A stretch of 64,000 nt of DNA from contig NC_088112.1 in assembly GCF_036370855.1 (NCBI RefSeq), positions 17,538,469 through 17,602,468 on the forward strand. The letters are read 5' to 3'. The stretch is from Dromaius novaehollandiae (taxonomy: Eukaryota > Chordata > Aves > Casuariiformes > Dromaiidae). The position numbers and the translations under genes were made by a program. Under the pieces are notes generated by a model. That model did not search any database. It was not told the DNA's origin and saw only the letters and a list, made by a program, of their open reading frames with translations. Below, in pieces: positions 47,222 through 58,600 of this stretch; position 1 is the stretch's first letter, and each line of letters begins with the position of its first letter.

Positions 47222-48426
47222 AGGATGGAAGTCCCAGAGCCTGAAAAATGGCAACAAGACTTCTGCCGTGCCAGTGAGCTCTTGGGAGCAGAGGAAAGCA
47301 AACCCTGCTTGCTCGGGAGCTAGACAGGCACGCGCTCTTTTGCATGGCACGTGTTTGCGTACACGCACACACGCTAACCTTGATCCATCTGTGGCTTGGA
47401 TTATTTTCAGCACTGGGAGAGGTGTATGGGGCGCAAGGCGAGTTTAGACCCTTTTTCCACCGCCAGCGATGCCGTAGGCAGTTTGGAAGGGAGCAACGAA
47501 AGTGAAGTGCAAACTTTTGAAGCGCCTCACTGGCAGGGAGCGACGTGCTGGTTGCAACGCACAACACGCTTTGCACCGCTTGCAACTTTGTGCCAGGTCT
47601 CAGCGCGTGGCCGGGAAGGCGTCAGCTCGGTCCAGCCGTGCAAGGGCAGCAGTGTCGCAGGACGAGGCACACGCACGTCGGCTCTCTGTTTGGTAAAAAC
47701 AGCAGTGGGAAACATGGGTGATGAGGAATCACCTGGGCCAGGGTGCCGGGAAGCCCACATAGATGCCAGGAAAAACCATTCCCTCCCTTGCCGCATGGTT
47801 TCCCCATGGGGATGTGATGGAGCTGCTGCAGCTCAGGTTGCACCCTGTCTTCATGGGACACATCCAAAAGGGACTAAACTCCACCAGAATTCAGGCTCTT
47901 TGGTCTGTGTGGTGATTTTTTTGGAATCTAGGTGCGTACATTTATAAAAAATACAGTTAGGCAGGGAAAAACACCTGCAACTTTGTGCAGAGACATAAAG
48001 CACAAATAAATTCCCTGGGCAGGATTTGCAGGGGGAGCCGCTAGCGAGCAGCCACCGCTGGCGGCACTTTCTGAGACTTAAACACACTTCAGAAAAGCCG
48101 GTCTGTTCACTCACGTGTCCAAAATAAGCCACAACCACTTACGACAACAGCAAAGTCCCCTTTTCCCCCCAGATAACTTTTCCTTGCAATGCTCCGAGGT
48201 GGAAGTTGTTTAAGAAACGCTCCCGGCTGCTCTTCCCGCAGCCGCTGGAGCTTAGCCGCAGCCAAGCAGGAGCGACCACGGTGCCAGAGCTGCCTCTTTG
48301 CACTGGGAGTATGTCTTTACCGAGGAGCCCCAAGGTGGAACAGTTTTGCAGTTTTGCAAAGAGACAAACTTTCAAAAGTGCAACTTATTTTTTATTTATT
48401 TATTTTTTTTAATTAATATCTTTGAG

Positions 48427-48480
48427 CAACCACTTGAAGAAAGAGAAAACAGCAGGACTGTGGTTAAGGTTAAAAAAAAG
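48427..48480 (+). CDS. Candidate coding exon of unrecognised gene (first of pair)
   Basis: 54 nt, 18 open codons, between acceptor tatctttgag and donor AAG|GTATTC. It reads a charged peptide opening QPLEERENSR and ending in Lys-rich KVKKK. It keeps phase 0 with the next segment across an 82-bp gap. I do not recognise the protein. Short length and lack of other evidence keep confidence low. Confidence 0.35.
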
Positions 48481-48562
48481 GTATTCCTGTAAATTATATT
48501 TGGATAATAGCAGCTACTTTTTAATCTGTATCTGATATTTTCAAATTTGTATTTTATCTTAG

Positions 48563-48730
48563 TATCATCAAGAACATATAGAAAAGAAAGATGGTGAAGA
48601 ACAAATCATTTATACTGGGGTTATCCCAGTTATTCCAATAACCATGGAGCAGCATACATGCAATTTTGCTACAGTAACATCAGATGGTTGGAAGAAACTA
48701 CCTTCTTCCAGTCAACTGAAAGGATTAATG
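48563..48730 (+). CDS. Candidate coding exon of unrecognised gene (second of pair)
   Basis: 168 nt, 56 open codons, preceded by a good acceptor (tgtattttatcttag) and ending at a possible donor ATG|GTATTT. It begins YHQEH, continues with a charged KKDGEEQ block, a hydrophobic IIYTGVIPVIPI block, then CNFATVTSDGWKKLPSS. Composition is protein-like and unlike the GC-rich surroundings. If the donor is not used the frame stops at 48,770-48,772. It resembles a real domain fragment, but I cannot name a family. It could be one gene, a gene relic or an unlisted repeat. Confidence 0.38.
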
Positions 48731-48772
48731 GTATTTTTAGCTGGGTTTCATATAGAAACACCTCTTACATAA

Positions 48773-50087
48773 CCCTGTTTTGGGAGGAGGTGGGTCCCAG
48801 CAGCGTCAGGGGCCTGGACCTACCACCTGGGGCAGCCGGTCATGAGACCCATCCGGAGCACGGTGACGCTCAGGCCCACGGCGTTGCCGCTGGCAAGTGC
48901 GATGCAGGGAGGATGGAGGTCGTTCGCCTGCCTTGGGCTGTGCGGCATCGGAAACCCAGCGGTTTCCACACCTTGCGTGGTCAAAGCTAAGGAATGGGTA
49001 TCTCCATGAAGCACATCAGCTCTGCTCCGAACCGTGCCCTGAAAGGGTGCAGGAGCCTTCTGAGCTGCTCATTTCTCTCCGCTGGAGATACAGGAAGGAC
49101 CTAGACGATGAGCGTTGACTTGGGCAACCAGCTTTCAGCAGCTCAAGCTGATTCCACCTGAATGCCCATAAACTGAGACTATTCACATGAAAACTAAAGC
49201 AGTGATTTTCAGTCCAAGAGCTCGTCTCCTCCCGGGCAAGGCAGTGCGGGAGCGGCAAGGCTGGGAAACGCAGATACGGTCGCTGTCCCCGCTCACATGG
49301 GGACGTTGTGCAGAGCAGCCCGTCCCTGCTGGCAGCTGCTGAGGCCCCTTCCGAGGATGGGATTTGGAAATAAAAGCAGGACAGAACTTCTGCTGAGAAA
49401 TAACGACACCTCCCTTCCCAGCCTGCCCGGTGTCGCCAAGGGAGGAACGCTTGAGCTGTACTAAAAATGCCTCCACTTTGCACCAGCTAATTAAGCTGTA
49501 AAACCAAGAAAATCCTTGTTCCCCAGAGGCCCCCGGGCCTCGTGCGAGGGCCTTCCCTGTCCTCCTGCAAAGCGAATCTCTGCAGCGTCTTTGTGCGAAT
49601 GTACATCTGTATCGGTGCCAGTTTTATACTGATTCTGAGCCCTTCTGCTCTGCCCCCGCGCTGGTCCCGGTGACAGGGCCCACGTGGCCAGTGCCGCGCT
49701 GGGAGCAGGGAGGGAGGCAGCGGCGCTGCAAAGGCACCCTTCGCCCTCATGGGAAAACCCAGTGAAATAGCAAAAATCCTCTCGTTAAATAAGCCAGGGA
49801 CGGACCCAGCCAGCCCGGGTTTGCCCTCACCCCTCCCGCGGCTCGAGCTGAAGGTAGCCGAGCTGCTCGGTTCCCGCGCTCCCTATATCTAAATGCTATA
49901 AATGCATCTAAATTTCGCACGCTGAAATGCAATAGGGTGATACCGTCCTGCGGAGCAGCTAGGCTGTGTCGCAGGACCGTCCCGTTGGTAAGGGGTGGCC
50001 CTGCCTGGCCGGGGCCGTTCTGCCGCTCCGATAGCACACGGCATTTATCGAATTAGGGCTCTCCGGCGGGGAAGGGCGCCAGCGGGC
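48773..50087. other. Intergenic, upstream of DEPP-like gene
   Basis: GC-moderate DNA with no recognised exon to continue the 48.4-48.7 kb pair. It becomes CpG-rich from about 49,640. Frames here (for example minus-strand 49,016-49,483) show no domain. Confidence 0.5.
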
Positions 50088-50095
50088 TATATTTA
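50088..50095 (+). promoter_or_regulatory. Candidate TATA box of DEPP-like gene
   Basis: TATATTTA in a CpG-rich setting. A start site about 30 bp on (near 50,118) would open a non-coding first exon ending at the donor at 50,259. Inferred from position only. Confidence 0.4.
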
Positions 50096-50099
50096 GCAG

Positions 50100-51060
50100 C
50101 AACAACAAAACAGGCAGCCGGATCAGCTGACTGGGAGCAGCGAGCCCGATGCACGGCTGGGTTTGAGCCGGCGCCTATTGTGCGCTGCAGGCACGGCGAG
50201 CGGGGACAGAGGACGCGGCGAGCCGAAAGCCTCCCGTCTGCGAGGGGGAGCAAACCGGGTAAGGGGGAAAAAAGGGTGCAAAAGCTGGAATTCGGCTGGG
50301 CGCTTTGTCGGGAATATTGCCGGCAGGGAACCAGAGCGAGCCGAGGGGGTGAAACTCCGGGTGTCCCCAAGGAGGGGGAGCCACAGCCCTGCCAGGCGGG
50401 AGGTTTCCGTGAGACCTCTCGGGGCCGTCGCGGGGGACGGATGGATGGGTGGATAGACAGGGGTAAGGTGACCCCGCGGGCTTTGCCTGCGCGATGCCAA
50501 CGCGGCTGCGGCAGAGCCTGGCACATCCAGGTGACCGGGGCCGGAAACGCTCCGTCCCATCCGAAGAGTTTTGTGATGAATGTGTGTAATATAATTTCCT
50601 TCTGGAGCGAGGACACGTTAACAAGCCTCGGTTAATAATTCATGTTCCCGTGCATTAACGGGAGCCGCCTGCGCCCATCGCCGTGAGCGCGGGGCTGCTC
50701 CCGCAGCGGCGGTGCAGAGCGCGGGGCTGGCCCTGCTGCCCTGGCCCTGCCATCGCTGCGGGGGGCCAAAACGGGGAGAATCGAGCCCTTTTTCTATGCT
50801 TAAATAAAACAAAAAGGAAGGAGCAGATGGAACAAAGAAAACACAAAAGGCCCCGAGGTCTGGAATAAGCAGCGCGTGCTCCAGATTCGGCACAGCCTCC
50901 CTCGGCTGCCCGTGCTCGCGGCAGCCCCGATGAAAGGCAGCAGCAGCGCGGGGGGGGGCCAAGCCCGGCCTGGCCCAGCACGAGCCGCGCGCTCCCGCCC
51001 CGCCTCGGCGCCGCGGCTTTGCCCCGCGCTCCAGCACAGCCAGGTTTCTGTCCAGCAGTG
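50100..51060. promoter_or_regulatory. CpG island
   Basis: Dense CpG and GCGC/CCGC steps across about 1 kb, strongest at 50,150-50,420 and 50,680-51,030. It sits over the predicted promoter and first intron of the DEPP-like gene. Judged by eye. Confidence 0.6.
50118..50258 (+). other. Predicted non-coding first exon of DEPP-like gene
   Basis: GC-rich segment between the TATA box and a strong donor, CGG|GTAAGG, at 50,259. Joining it to the acceptor at 52,638-52,639 places the coding ATG two bases into the second exon. The 5' end is a guess from TATA spacing. Confidence 0.35.
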
Positions 51061-51454
51061 ACAAGCAGGGCATTAAAATAACTGGCAAAGCACTTTTGCG
51101 TTTAATCACACAACAAAGCTAGATTGTGTTGACAGATTCTTCACTTGCAAACTCTACGGGGGTGGAGGGGGAATAGTTTAAAGAAAAAAAAAAGAAGTCC
51201 AGGCTACATGGTCATTTCTGCCAGAATGTGATTTAAACGAAGCATAGGGAGTAATATTTTAAGAAAAAAAATCCTTAAGTTAAACATGGCCACGTGAAAT
51301 GCTTGTAAAAAAGGCTCCTGTTCTCACTGACTGGCGGGAGCAACGTGATGGAAATCCAGCCTAGAAAGAGTTGGGGATAACTATTTAAATGTAAAGGGCA
51401 TGAATTAATTCCCCCCGAATCCGCATAAAAAATCAGAGAAGGATCCGGCAATCC

Positions 51455-52068
51455 ATAACCATGGGCCAGCGATGTGCCCCTGTGGCCAAGGCCAGTGGCG
51501 TCCTGGGGTGCATTAGGAGGAGCATTGCCAGCAGGTCGAGGGAGGTGATCCTGCCCCTCTACTCAGCCCTGGTGAGGCTGCATCTGGAGTCCCGTGTCCA
51601 GCTCTGGGCTCCCCAATGCAAGAGAGACATGGAGCAAGTCTAGCAAAGGGCTGCTAAGATGATGAAGGGACTGGAGCATCCGTCATGTGAGGAAAGGCTG
51701 AGAGAGCTGGGACTGTTCAGGCTGGAGAAGAGAAGACTGAGAGGAGATCTTATCACTGTGTATACGTATCTGAAGGGAGGGTGTAAAGGGGATGGAGCCA
51801 GACTCTCTTCAGTGGTGCCCAGCAGTAGGACACAAACTGAAACACAGGAAGCTCTGTCTGAACATGAGGAAAAACTTCTTTACTGTGAGGATGACTGAGC
51901 ACTGGAACAGGTTGCCCGGAGAGGTTGTGGAGTCTCCATCCTTGGAGACATTCAAAACCCGCCTGGACACAATCCTGGGCAACGTGCTCTAGGTGACCCT
52001 GCTCGAGCAGGGGGGGTTGGACTCTCCAGAGGTCCCTTCCAACCCCAACCATTCTATGATTCTGTGAT
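51455..52068 (+). mobile_element. CR1 LINE, 5'-truncated, 3' end intact
   Basis: About 610 bp. Translated pieces [36 protein letters not shown] and HWNRLPGEVVESPSLETFK are the conserved CR1 C-terminal region, in more than one frame. The 3' end reads GGACTCTCCAGAGGTCCC and closes with ATTCTATGATTCTGTGAT, the CR1 octamer tail. It is much better preserved than the copy in ADAMTS2 intron 12. It is inserted in the sense orientation in the predicted intron of the DEPP-like gene. Confidence 0.95.
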
Positions 52069-52641
52069 AACTAAATTTCTGAGCCATTGGATTAGATGAA
52101 AATGAACACATTTGACCATTTTTATCTGCTGCTATTTCTAGGCTTATAAAACAGACCAGCTGTAATGTCACTCCATTTACTCGATGCTCCACCCAGAGTA
52201 GATCAGTTCCTGCCTCCCCCACTATGGTGAACAGATCAGCAGAGTATTAAATAAGGAGAGTAGTTTGTCTCTTGCTGGTACAGCTTGGACTGTGAGATGA
52301 GCTAGTGTACAACCACCACACTGACCGAGTTGCTAATTCCTTGCATTGTTTTAGAAAAGAGCACTGCTGCTGACCTGCATGAATCTCTTTGATGAACTTG
52401 CTATTTTCTGCTGTACTTAACTGTTTGGCATTCTTGGTATATATGGGCTCTTTTTGATGTTGCAGATGTAAAAACCACTGCCAGCAAATTTTTAAAATGA
52501 AGTTTCTGTAAACACCACTGTTTACCACAAGAGATTATTAGGAAGCTCAAGCAGTATGGATATCTACCAAAACTACCCCATAATTTCTTCACCCCAGCTT
52601 ACCTTCAAGTGCTGACCATGTCTCATGTATTCTTTGTAGCC

Positions 52642-53676
52642 ATGGCACCTCGGATAAGACTGAGCATTTCAAAGCCTCTCCCAACCATACGTGAAGCCCA
52701 TGAGGAAGCACTGGAAGATTTAACCAGCAACCCAAAACTCTTGGCCACCATGAGCCAAACACCAAACACCTCAGCCAACTCAGACTCTTACTCCAGCGAA
52801 GACTACATCCAGTCCATCTGCCACCTCGCCAGACCCACCTTCCCGTGCCTTCCTGAAACCAGTTGTAGGGCTCAAGACAGAAAGATCCTGAAGACCCTTG
52901 AGGACATGTCATGGTCCCCAACACCTGTTGGGACCCGGCAGGGAGCATCGAAATGTAAATTGACCAATTTCATCTCAAACGTGGTGCCACTAGGAAAACT
53001 TATGCCTGTTCCTGATGGTGCAGAAACGAACCTCCATTGCAGAGATGACCCCCTGGCACAGATATACACACGGGCAGGAAAGCTCTGCTACTCTACAGGT
53101 CCTTTAAGCAGTAAAAGCTCCAGCAGTGATTACTCACTGTGTACTTCTTCTAGATATCTGGATGCCCCGGGTGGTGAAATTCATCCCCCAAGCACGAAAG
53201 GAAAAGCCACAGAGAAACTGAATTTGCCACGGGCGTTTGGTTTCCCAAGGCTTCCCTCTCCAAGACCAGTACAGAAAGAAATGGTCTGCTCAGAGCTGAA
53301 GTGTCTCAGAAGGGATGATGAGGCAGTTTCGGGCAGTAACCATGGTCAGAAAGAAAACGGCACTATGTTTATTGACGGGGAAGAGATATCGCCATGCTCT
53401 GCCAGAGGGAAACGGCCAGGAAACAGGGTTTTGCACTGCTCTCTAAGAAAGCAGAGTTGCTTATTCAAAATAGCAGACACTGATGAAAAGGAAGAGAGAG
53501 AATCTCCTCGCTATGACAAAAATGTAATAGGTGCTGTCCCTAACAAGCAGCAATACACTGAGTGCTTCCAGGTAGCTCAAAAACCCATGGTCCATAACTG
53601 GATTTCGGAGCACAGATGCATCTGGAAAGAGGCAAAGTTGAAAGCTTGTTTGCTCCCAGCCATTGCTGAAGTATGA
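52642..53676 (+). CDS. DEPP-family protein (DEPP1 paralogue), 344 aa
   Basis: Single long frame ending at TGA 53,674-53,676. I chose the ATG at 52,642 (GCCATGG context) because it aligns with the start of human DEPP1 and lies two bases after a plausible acceptor (ttctttgtag). An upstream in-frame ATG at 52,609 would then be intronic. Matching blocks: RLSISKPLPTIREAHEEALE (6-25), SEDYIQSICHLARPT (52-66) and the C-terminus LLPAIAEV. Between them the protein is Ser/Lys-rich and apparently disordered. Human DEPP1 is 212 residues, FOXO- and progesterone-induced, and linked to autophagy and peroxisomes. Function here is inferred by family only. The peroxisomal PTS2-like RLx5HL at the human N-terminus is not kept. 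Confidence 0.78.
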   Translation: MAPRIRLSISKPLPTIREAHEEALEDLTSNPKLLATMSQTPNTSANSDSYSSEDYIQSICHLARPTFPCLPETSCRAQDRKILKTLEDMSWSPTPVGTRQGASKCKLTNFISNVVPLGKLMPVPDGAETNLHCRDDPLAQIYTRAGKLCYSTGPLSSKSSSSDYSLCTSSRYLDAPGGEIHPPSTKGKATEKLNLPRAFGFPRLPSPRPVQKEMVCSELKCLRRDDEAVSGSNHGQKENGTMFIDGEEISPCSARGKRPGNRVLHCSLRKQSCLFKIADTDEKEERESPRYDKNVIGAVPNKQQYTECFQVAQKPMVHNWISEHRCIWKEAKLKACLLPAIAEV

Positions 53677-55693
53677 AGAAGTAGCTGCTCAGAATGATGT
53701 TATTGGCACGAAGTAACACACCCTGCTACCTAGAAGCCCTCCCTGCAGTCCCGTGTTCCCGGTGCAGCAAACACACCTTGAACGTGCATGCGAGTCTTTG
53801 CATGAGTGATTATCATCTCTCACCTCAGCCACTCATTTTGGAAAGGCAGAAGTTTATAGAGCATCTCCCAGCAGTACCTATTGCATAGACGTGCCCTGGC
53901 CATGGAGAAAAGCCGAAGAGAATACAAAAACTCATCTGTTTTGGAGGAGAAGTAATCTGCAGGAACATCAAATTACTGGTGGTGTACAGCAAATGCCACA
54001 GAGCCAGCCGTTTCTCACACTTGGGTACAGTTACCCTGAAAGGAATGGTTTGAATGACGCTTGGACAGTACTAAATATGCTCTCTCTGACATATACACTT
54101 ATCAAAAGCCCCATTATATATCACTATGTCAACACCACCATGCCATTGGATAGATCACCTGTTACAGCATTTGCATAAAGAAATATTTTTAAAAGTTTTA
54201 AGAAACCTTTTATGAGGATTAGTTAGAGGGCAACATGGAAAATATTAAAACTCCTTCAGGCAGGGATTTTCCTCTTGCTTGCCCTAGCACAGCTCTGTTA
54301 CCTTCACTCCCTCATTTACCCTTGGCAAGAGGAGACTCCAGAGGTCTAGGTGGGTATCTTCATGCCAGCGCTTGTCTTGTGTTGTAGCTGCCCTAGATCA
54401 GTAAAGAAGTCACCTGTGAAAGCCCAGCCCTCTGCTTCGTGTTAGTCTCTGCACGGCTACACTTGTGCACAAGCAGGGCTCCATACCAGCGGGCACATAC
54501 CGAATTTTACTTCTCAGGTGCAGGAAACCGGTGAGCTCACCCAGCAGCTCTGCAGCCTCGGGGGCATGCCGAAGCGAGCAGCTTTGCCCGTGAGGCAGCC
54601 TGGGGATGGAGGTGGCCTCACAAGTCTGAAGGGCTGTTTCTGGGTAGGTCCCTCATATCTGATCTTCTGTCCTCTCACCTACCTGACCACGCTAATCATG
54701 CTCCTTTTTTTTTTTTTGCCTAGCGCCGTGAGACTGAAGTATGACATAGCTCAGCACAAGCGCACAGTGCTACCACCCAGCACTTCACAGATATAAAACA
54801 ATCCAGCTGCAGTTAACGTTAGATGGGACATCTGAGAGGCAGCGAGGTCCCTTGGTGCTGCTGCGAGGTCCCAGGGCGGTGTGGCTTGGTGCTGTGCTGC
54901 TGTCCCCTCACTGCTGCACCCAGATGTTGCCGTCTAGAGAAGCAGCCATTCATCCAGGGTTTCTTCCAAGACCACCAGTCTCACGTAGCTACACTTGGTG
55001 CAGCATTTTCCATAGCCAGGGAATAGAATAGATGAGGAAGCAGCACAGCAATACTGGTATAATTATTATTACGACAGCAACGAGTAAGTTTTTTGGCGCA
55101 TGGGATAGCATGGAGAGCAGGCTGCTTGTTCAACTGCAGCTAAGCTGGGAAATACCTCTGCAAAGCAGGAACTATAGAAATGCTCACGAGTGATTTCCAA
55201 AACACCGCTGAGTAGATTAAATCAGAAGGCAACTTCTGCTCAGCACCAACATGATTGTAAATATGCTTGGAGATCAAAAGGTGAACATATTTGAACTTCT
55301 CATTCTCACGTCTCTTATCTCAAATACTTATTTCCTGTTGAAACTCATTAACGCTATGGAGCTGAACTGCTTCTCATCTTAGTTCCTGAACTAACTACAC
55401 AGCAAGAATAGAAGTGAAGGCAGCTCCAGCATTTATTAAAGGTGATAGAGTTTGAGATGAACAAGATGTCACATTGGCCCTAGCTTCTACTCACTGACTC
55501 GGGGAGGTGCCAGCCCAGTCTGTTTCCTCCTCTTATCTCCCTTCCTTCACAGGTGAACATCAAGACTTAAATGATGTTTGTCTGCTTTGCTCTGCTTACG
55601 TTTTTAATTTCTCTCTATGTGAATATTGATGACACTGCAGCGCTTAGCAAGTCTTGTGCCAACTGCATGCTTTTGACAGAGAAAACAAATAAA
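53677..55693 (+). other. DEPP-like gene 3'UTR and downstream, end unresolved
   Basis: No second coding exon was recognised. Possible polyadenylation hexamers are ATTAAA at 54,244-54,249 and AATAAA at 55,688-55,693. The nearer one would give a UTR of about 0.6 kb. Short frames in this stretch show no domain. Confidence 0.4.
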
Positions 55694-58600
55694 ACTGTTA
55701 CACCCAACTGCTGTTTCTGTTCTTGCAGAACCAGGAGCGGTTGTCTTCAGCGCAGGTCTATGACGCATGGGCTTGGGGCTGTACCCGCAGACCCCCTCTC
55801 CCTCGACGCCCTTCACACCCGTGCGTTTTAGAAAGGCCTGAGCAGGTCGCTGGCCAGAGCCAGCTCCTGGGCCCTCTCCTGCATACATTCAGCACTTTGC
55901 AGGGGGGATTTTGCCTTGTCAGAGTTTGGCCCTCCATGCCTGGGGCCCAGGCAATTGCTCCCCTTAAACCTACTGTTGCCAACAGCTAAGATGTTTGGGG
56001 TACTGTATTGTATTGTATTGGTCAAGCTCCTAGGCCAAAATATTCATCCTCACGGTAGATCCCCCAAAGGACCTTATCACCTAACCCCCTGGGGAACCGA
56101 CGTCCAGCACTGTGGTTTCTTCTCAACTGCCACAAAATCCTATAAGCATCTAAAATCCTGGAGCCCATCAGCTTTTCCAGTAGAGCTGCTTAGATACCTG
56201 AAGATCTGCAAGTGCCGCTGTTGTGTCGTACCCCAACCACGAGGCTAACAGCCATTCTTACCACCCCCGGCTCGGCAGGTATTTAAATATACATAGCAAA
56301 GAGGCACAGGAGCGGGTTAGAGCTGCAACTCGGGACACCCACGGTGAAGCTCTCTCTGGTGCACCCACCTCCTCCTCTTTCCCAGGGAGCCAGGTCCCAA
56401 GCCCTGGGGCAGCGCTGCGACCCGCCGGGCTGAGCGCGGGCGTGATGACCGCTCCACACTGCCCACAGCGGGCTGGGACGTGCCTGCTGGGTGCTGGGTG
56501 TTGGCTGTCGGTGGCAGCAAAGCTGGGACAAATGAAGCTTTGGAGAGAACTGGCTTTTTCTGGCTCATTTCTCCAGTGAAAACAGGTTCTCCTCCAGGGA
56601 CTGGCTGCAGGTGCTGGGCTTTTAAAGTAAGAAAAAGAAAAAAAGAGTCACCAAACATCCTAACAGCTTAAATAACGTGGTGAGAGGAGCCAACACTGCT
56701 GGGCTGCAGGAAAGAGGAGGACAAATGGAGGCTCAGACAAACTAGGGTGACAGAAATGACCAGATAGCAGGGCGAGAGAGAGGAGTCACAGCGCAGCTGG
56801 AGAAGGGCCGGAGGAAGGCAGCTCCCGGCCGGGGGGTGAGCGGCAGCGGGTGCCCCGAGCACCGGGAGCCCGGCGAGACACAAATCCCAGTTGTGCAATA
56901 AGATAAGTGTAAAATGGAAAGCTGCTTATTTAACTCAGGGCTGGCAGAGAGCGAGAGTTGCTTTTATTAGCTTTAGCCAACCTCAAAGCTTGCAGCTTTC
57001 AGGTTCAATAAAATCCTCTTTTAAAAAAGCAAAGCCTTTTACCTTCTTTAGCACCTCCTTTGTTGGAAACAAGCACAGCGGCCCCCGCGAAATTACTACT
57101 GGGCCATTAACTACCAGAACAATTTGCCTGGATAAGTGGTGAATTCTCATCACTTGTGGTCTTACAAAATTATCCGCTTTCCACCGAAATGTTCTGTCCT
57201 GGTTCATAGCGAAACGGGGGTGTGAGCAGAGGTTTTGTCCGATTCCTGCAGGAAGCCAGCCGAGATTGTTGTCCCGGGTCCTCTGAGCTCAGCCTCCACC
57301 AGGGACGGTCACACCAGCTCTCTTTAGGTGCACTGACAAGAAACACAGGCTTTTAAAATTTTATTTATTTATTTATTTATTTAATCAAGGCCTGTCTGGA
57401 AGGCATTTCAAAGATGTCCCTTAGCTGCAGAGGGAGCCTGAAATCCTACCAGAGGAAACTAAATTAGATGCTGTTGGATCGTGTGACACGGCAAGCAGTT
57501 ACGCAGCCGAACAGCTCTTTTCTCCCTGTTCTCCTGTATTGCCCCATGGGAATGCTCCTGTGATCGCTACAAAAAAACCCTCTCTCTTTGTTTTCTACTC
57601 AATACAAAAGAGCAGCTGAGGAATCATCAGCTGGGATAAATCTGCAAGAGCCACAACCTGTTCCAAAGGGCTCCTAAACACAAAAGAAAACCTTATCTAT
57701 GAATTTAGGTCATGGAATGAGCTAAAAGCCCTGCTGCTTACACGGCCAATCTCAGGGCAATCTCTGCATCTGAAGCCACTGACAGAAAAATCTAATTTAT
57801 TGAGATCATCAGACCTGCCTGATGGCAGGGATTTGGATTAATTTGAATGGGGAATTGGCATTGAAATCCCACTGGCAGCTTTCAGTCTCAGCCTTCACAA
57901 CCAGTTTGCAAGCAATCCCCCGGCTAACATGCAGTTTTGCTTGCATGATCATGCAGACTACTCTTACTGCTGCAAACAGTAAATGCAGTTGGACATAGAA
58001 AATCATGACCAGATTTTTACAAAGCAGAGATGGAGAGGGAGAAGCAAAACTGCCCTGTCCTTTCCTCATCGATAAACAACGTGACCACCCCTAAGTGAGC
58101 TTCACAGAAATAGCCTAGAGCAGCAGCAGCAGCGAAGCAGGCAGATTTGTAATGACAAAGACACTGATTAGCTCCAACCAAAGAGGAGGAAACAGTGGCT
58201 CCAGGAGCCTCGCTGATGGGACCTGTTAGATCTGTACAGTGCAGAAGCAGCTCAGAAACTCTTATAGCAGTCGAAGCACATTAGATGTTAGTCTACCCCA
58301 GGAAGAGTCTTTCTATGCCAACCCTGATGGTCAGGAGGACAGATTTTGATCAGAAGCTAAAACACGAGCCAATGCAATGTGATTGCAAAGAGGGCTAGTT
58401 CACAAATTAGTCTTTCTTAACGAGGAGGAAATGATGATGAGAGACTAGCTAGAGCAGACTTAAAAGCAACAAACAAGGTAGGAGGCACATTAGTGAGCCT
58501 GGCAAAACCAGTTCCTAGAAGCTCTTTAAGATAAAGATCCCAATCTTAAATCTCCAAGAGATGACACTGGGTCTAATTTAGGGAAATTGGACCTGAGCGT

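Larger units (their letters stand above)
43909..48426. other. Intergenic, partly CpG-rich
   Basis: CpG-rich patches lie at about 44,590-45,060, 45,150-45,260 and 46,090-46,560. Interspersed are a run of 15 C (45,716-45,730), a purine-rich tract (46,005-46,045), an oligo-T/ATTT tract (48,383-48,414) and a compound microsatellite. Long open frames in the GC-rich parts (for example 45,880-46,581) are Pro/Arg/Ala-rich with no domain and look like composition effects. No gene was assigned. Confidence 0.55.

Noticed and set aside
46900..47585. Minus- and plus-strand frames full of Tyr-Ile, Cys-Val or Thr-His repeats
   Set aside because: Pure translation artefact of the TA/CA microsatellite.
47396..47947. 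183-codon plus-strand open frame
   Set aside because: No domain, ordinary intergenic composition, and competing frames on the opposite strand (47,527-47,796 and 47,622-47,867).
51461..51992. Short reverse-transcriptase-like frames
   Set aside because: Fragments of a 5'-truncated CR1 element in different frames, not a gene.
52609..52641. Upstream in-frame ATG extending the DEPP-like protein by 11 residues
   Set aside because: The extension is not part of the family start, and a plausible acceptor lies between it and the well-placed GCCATGG.
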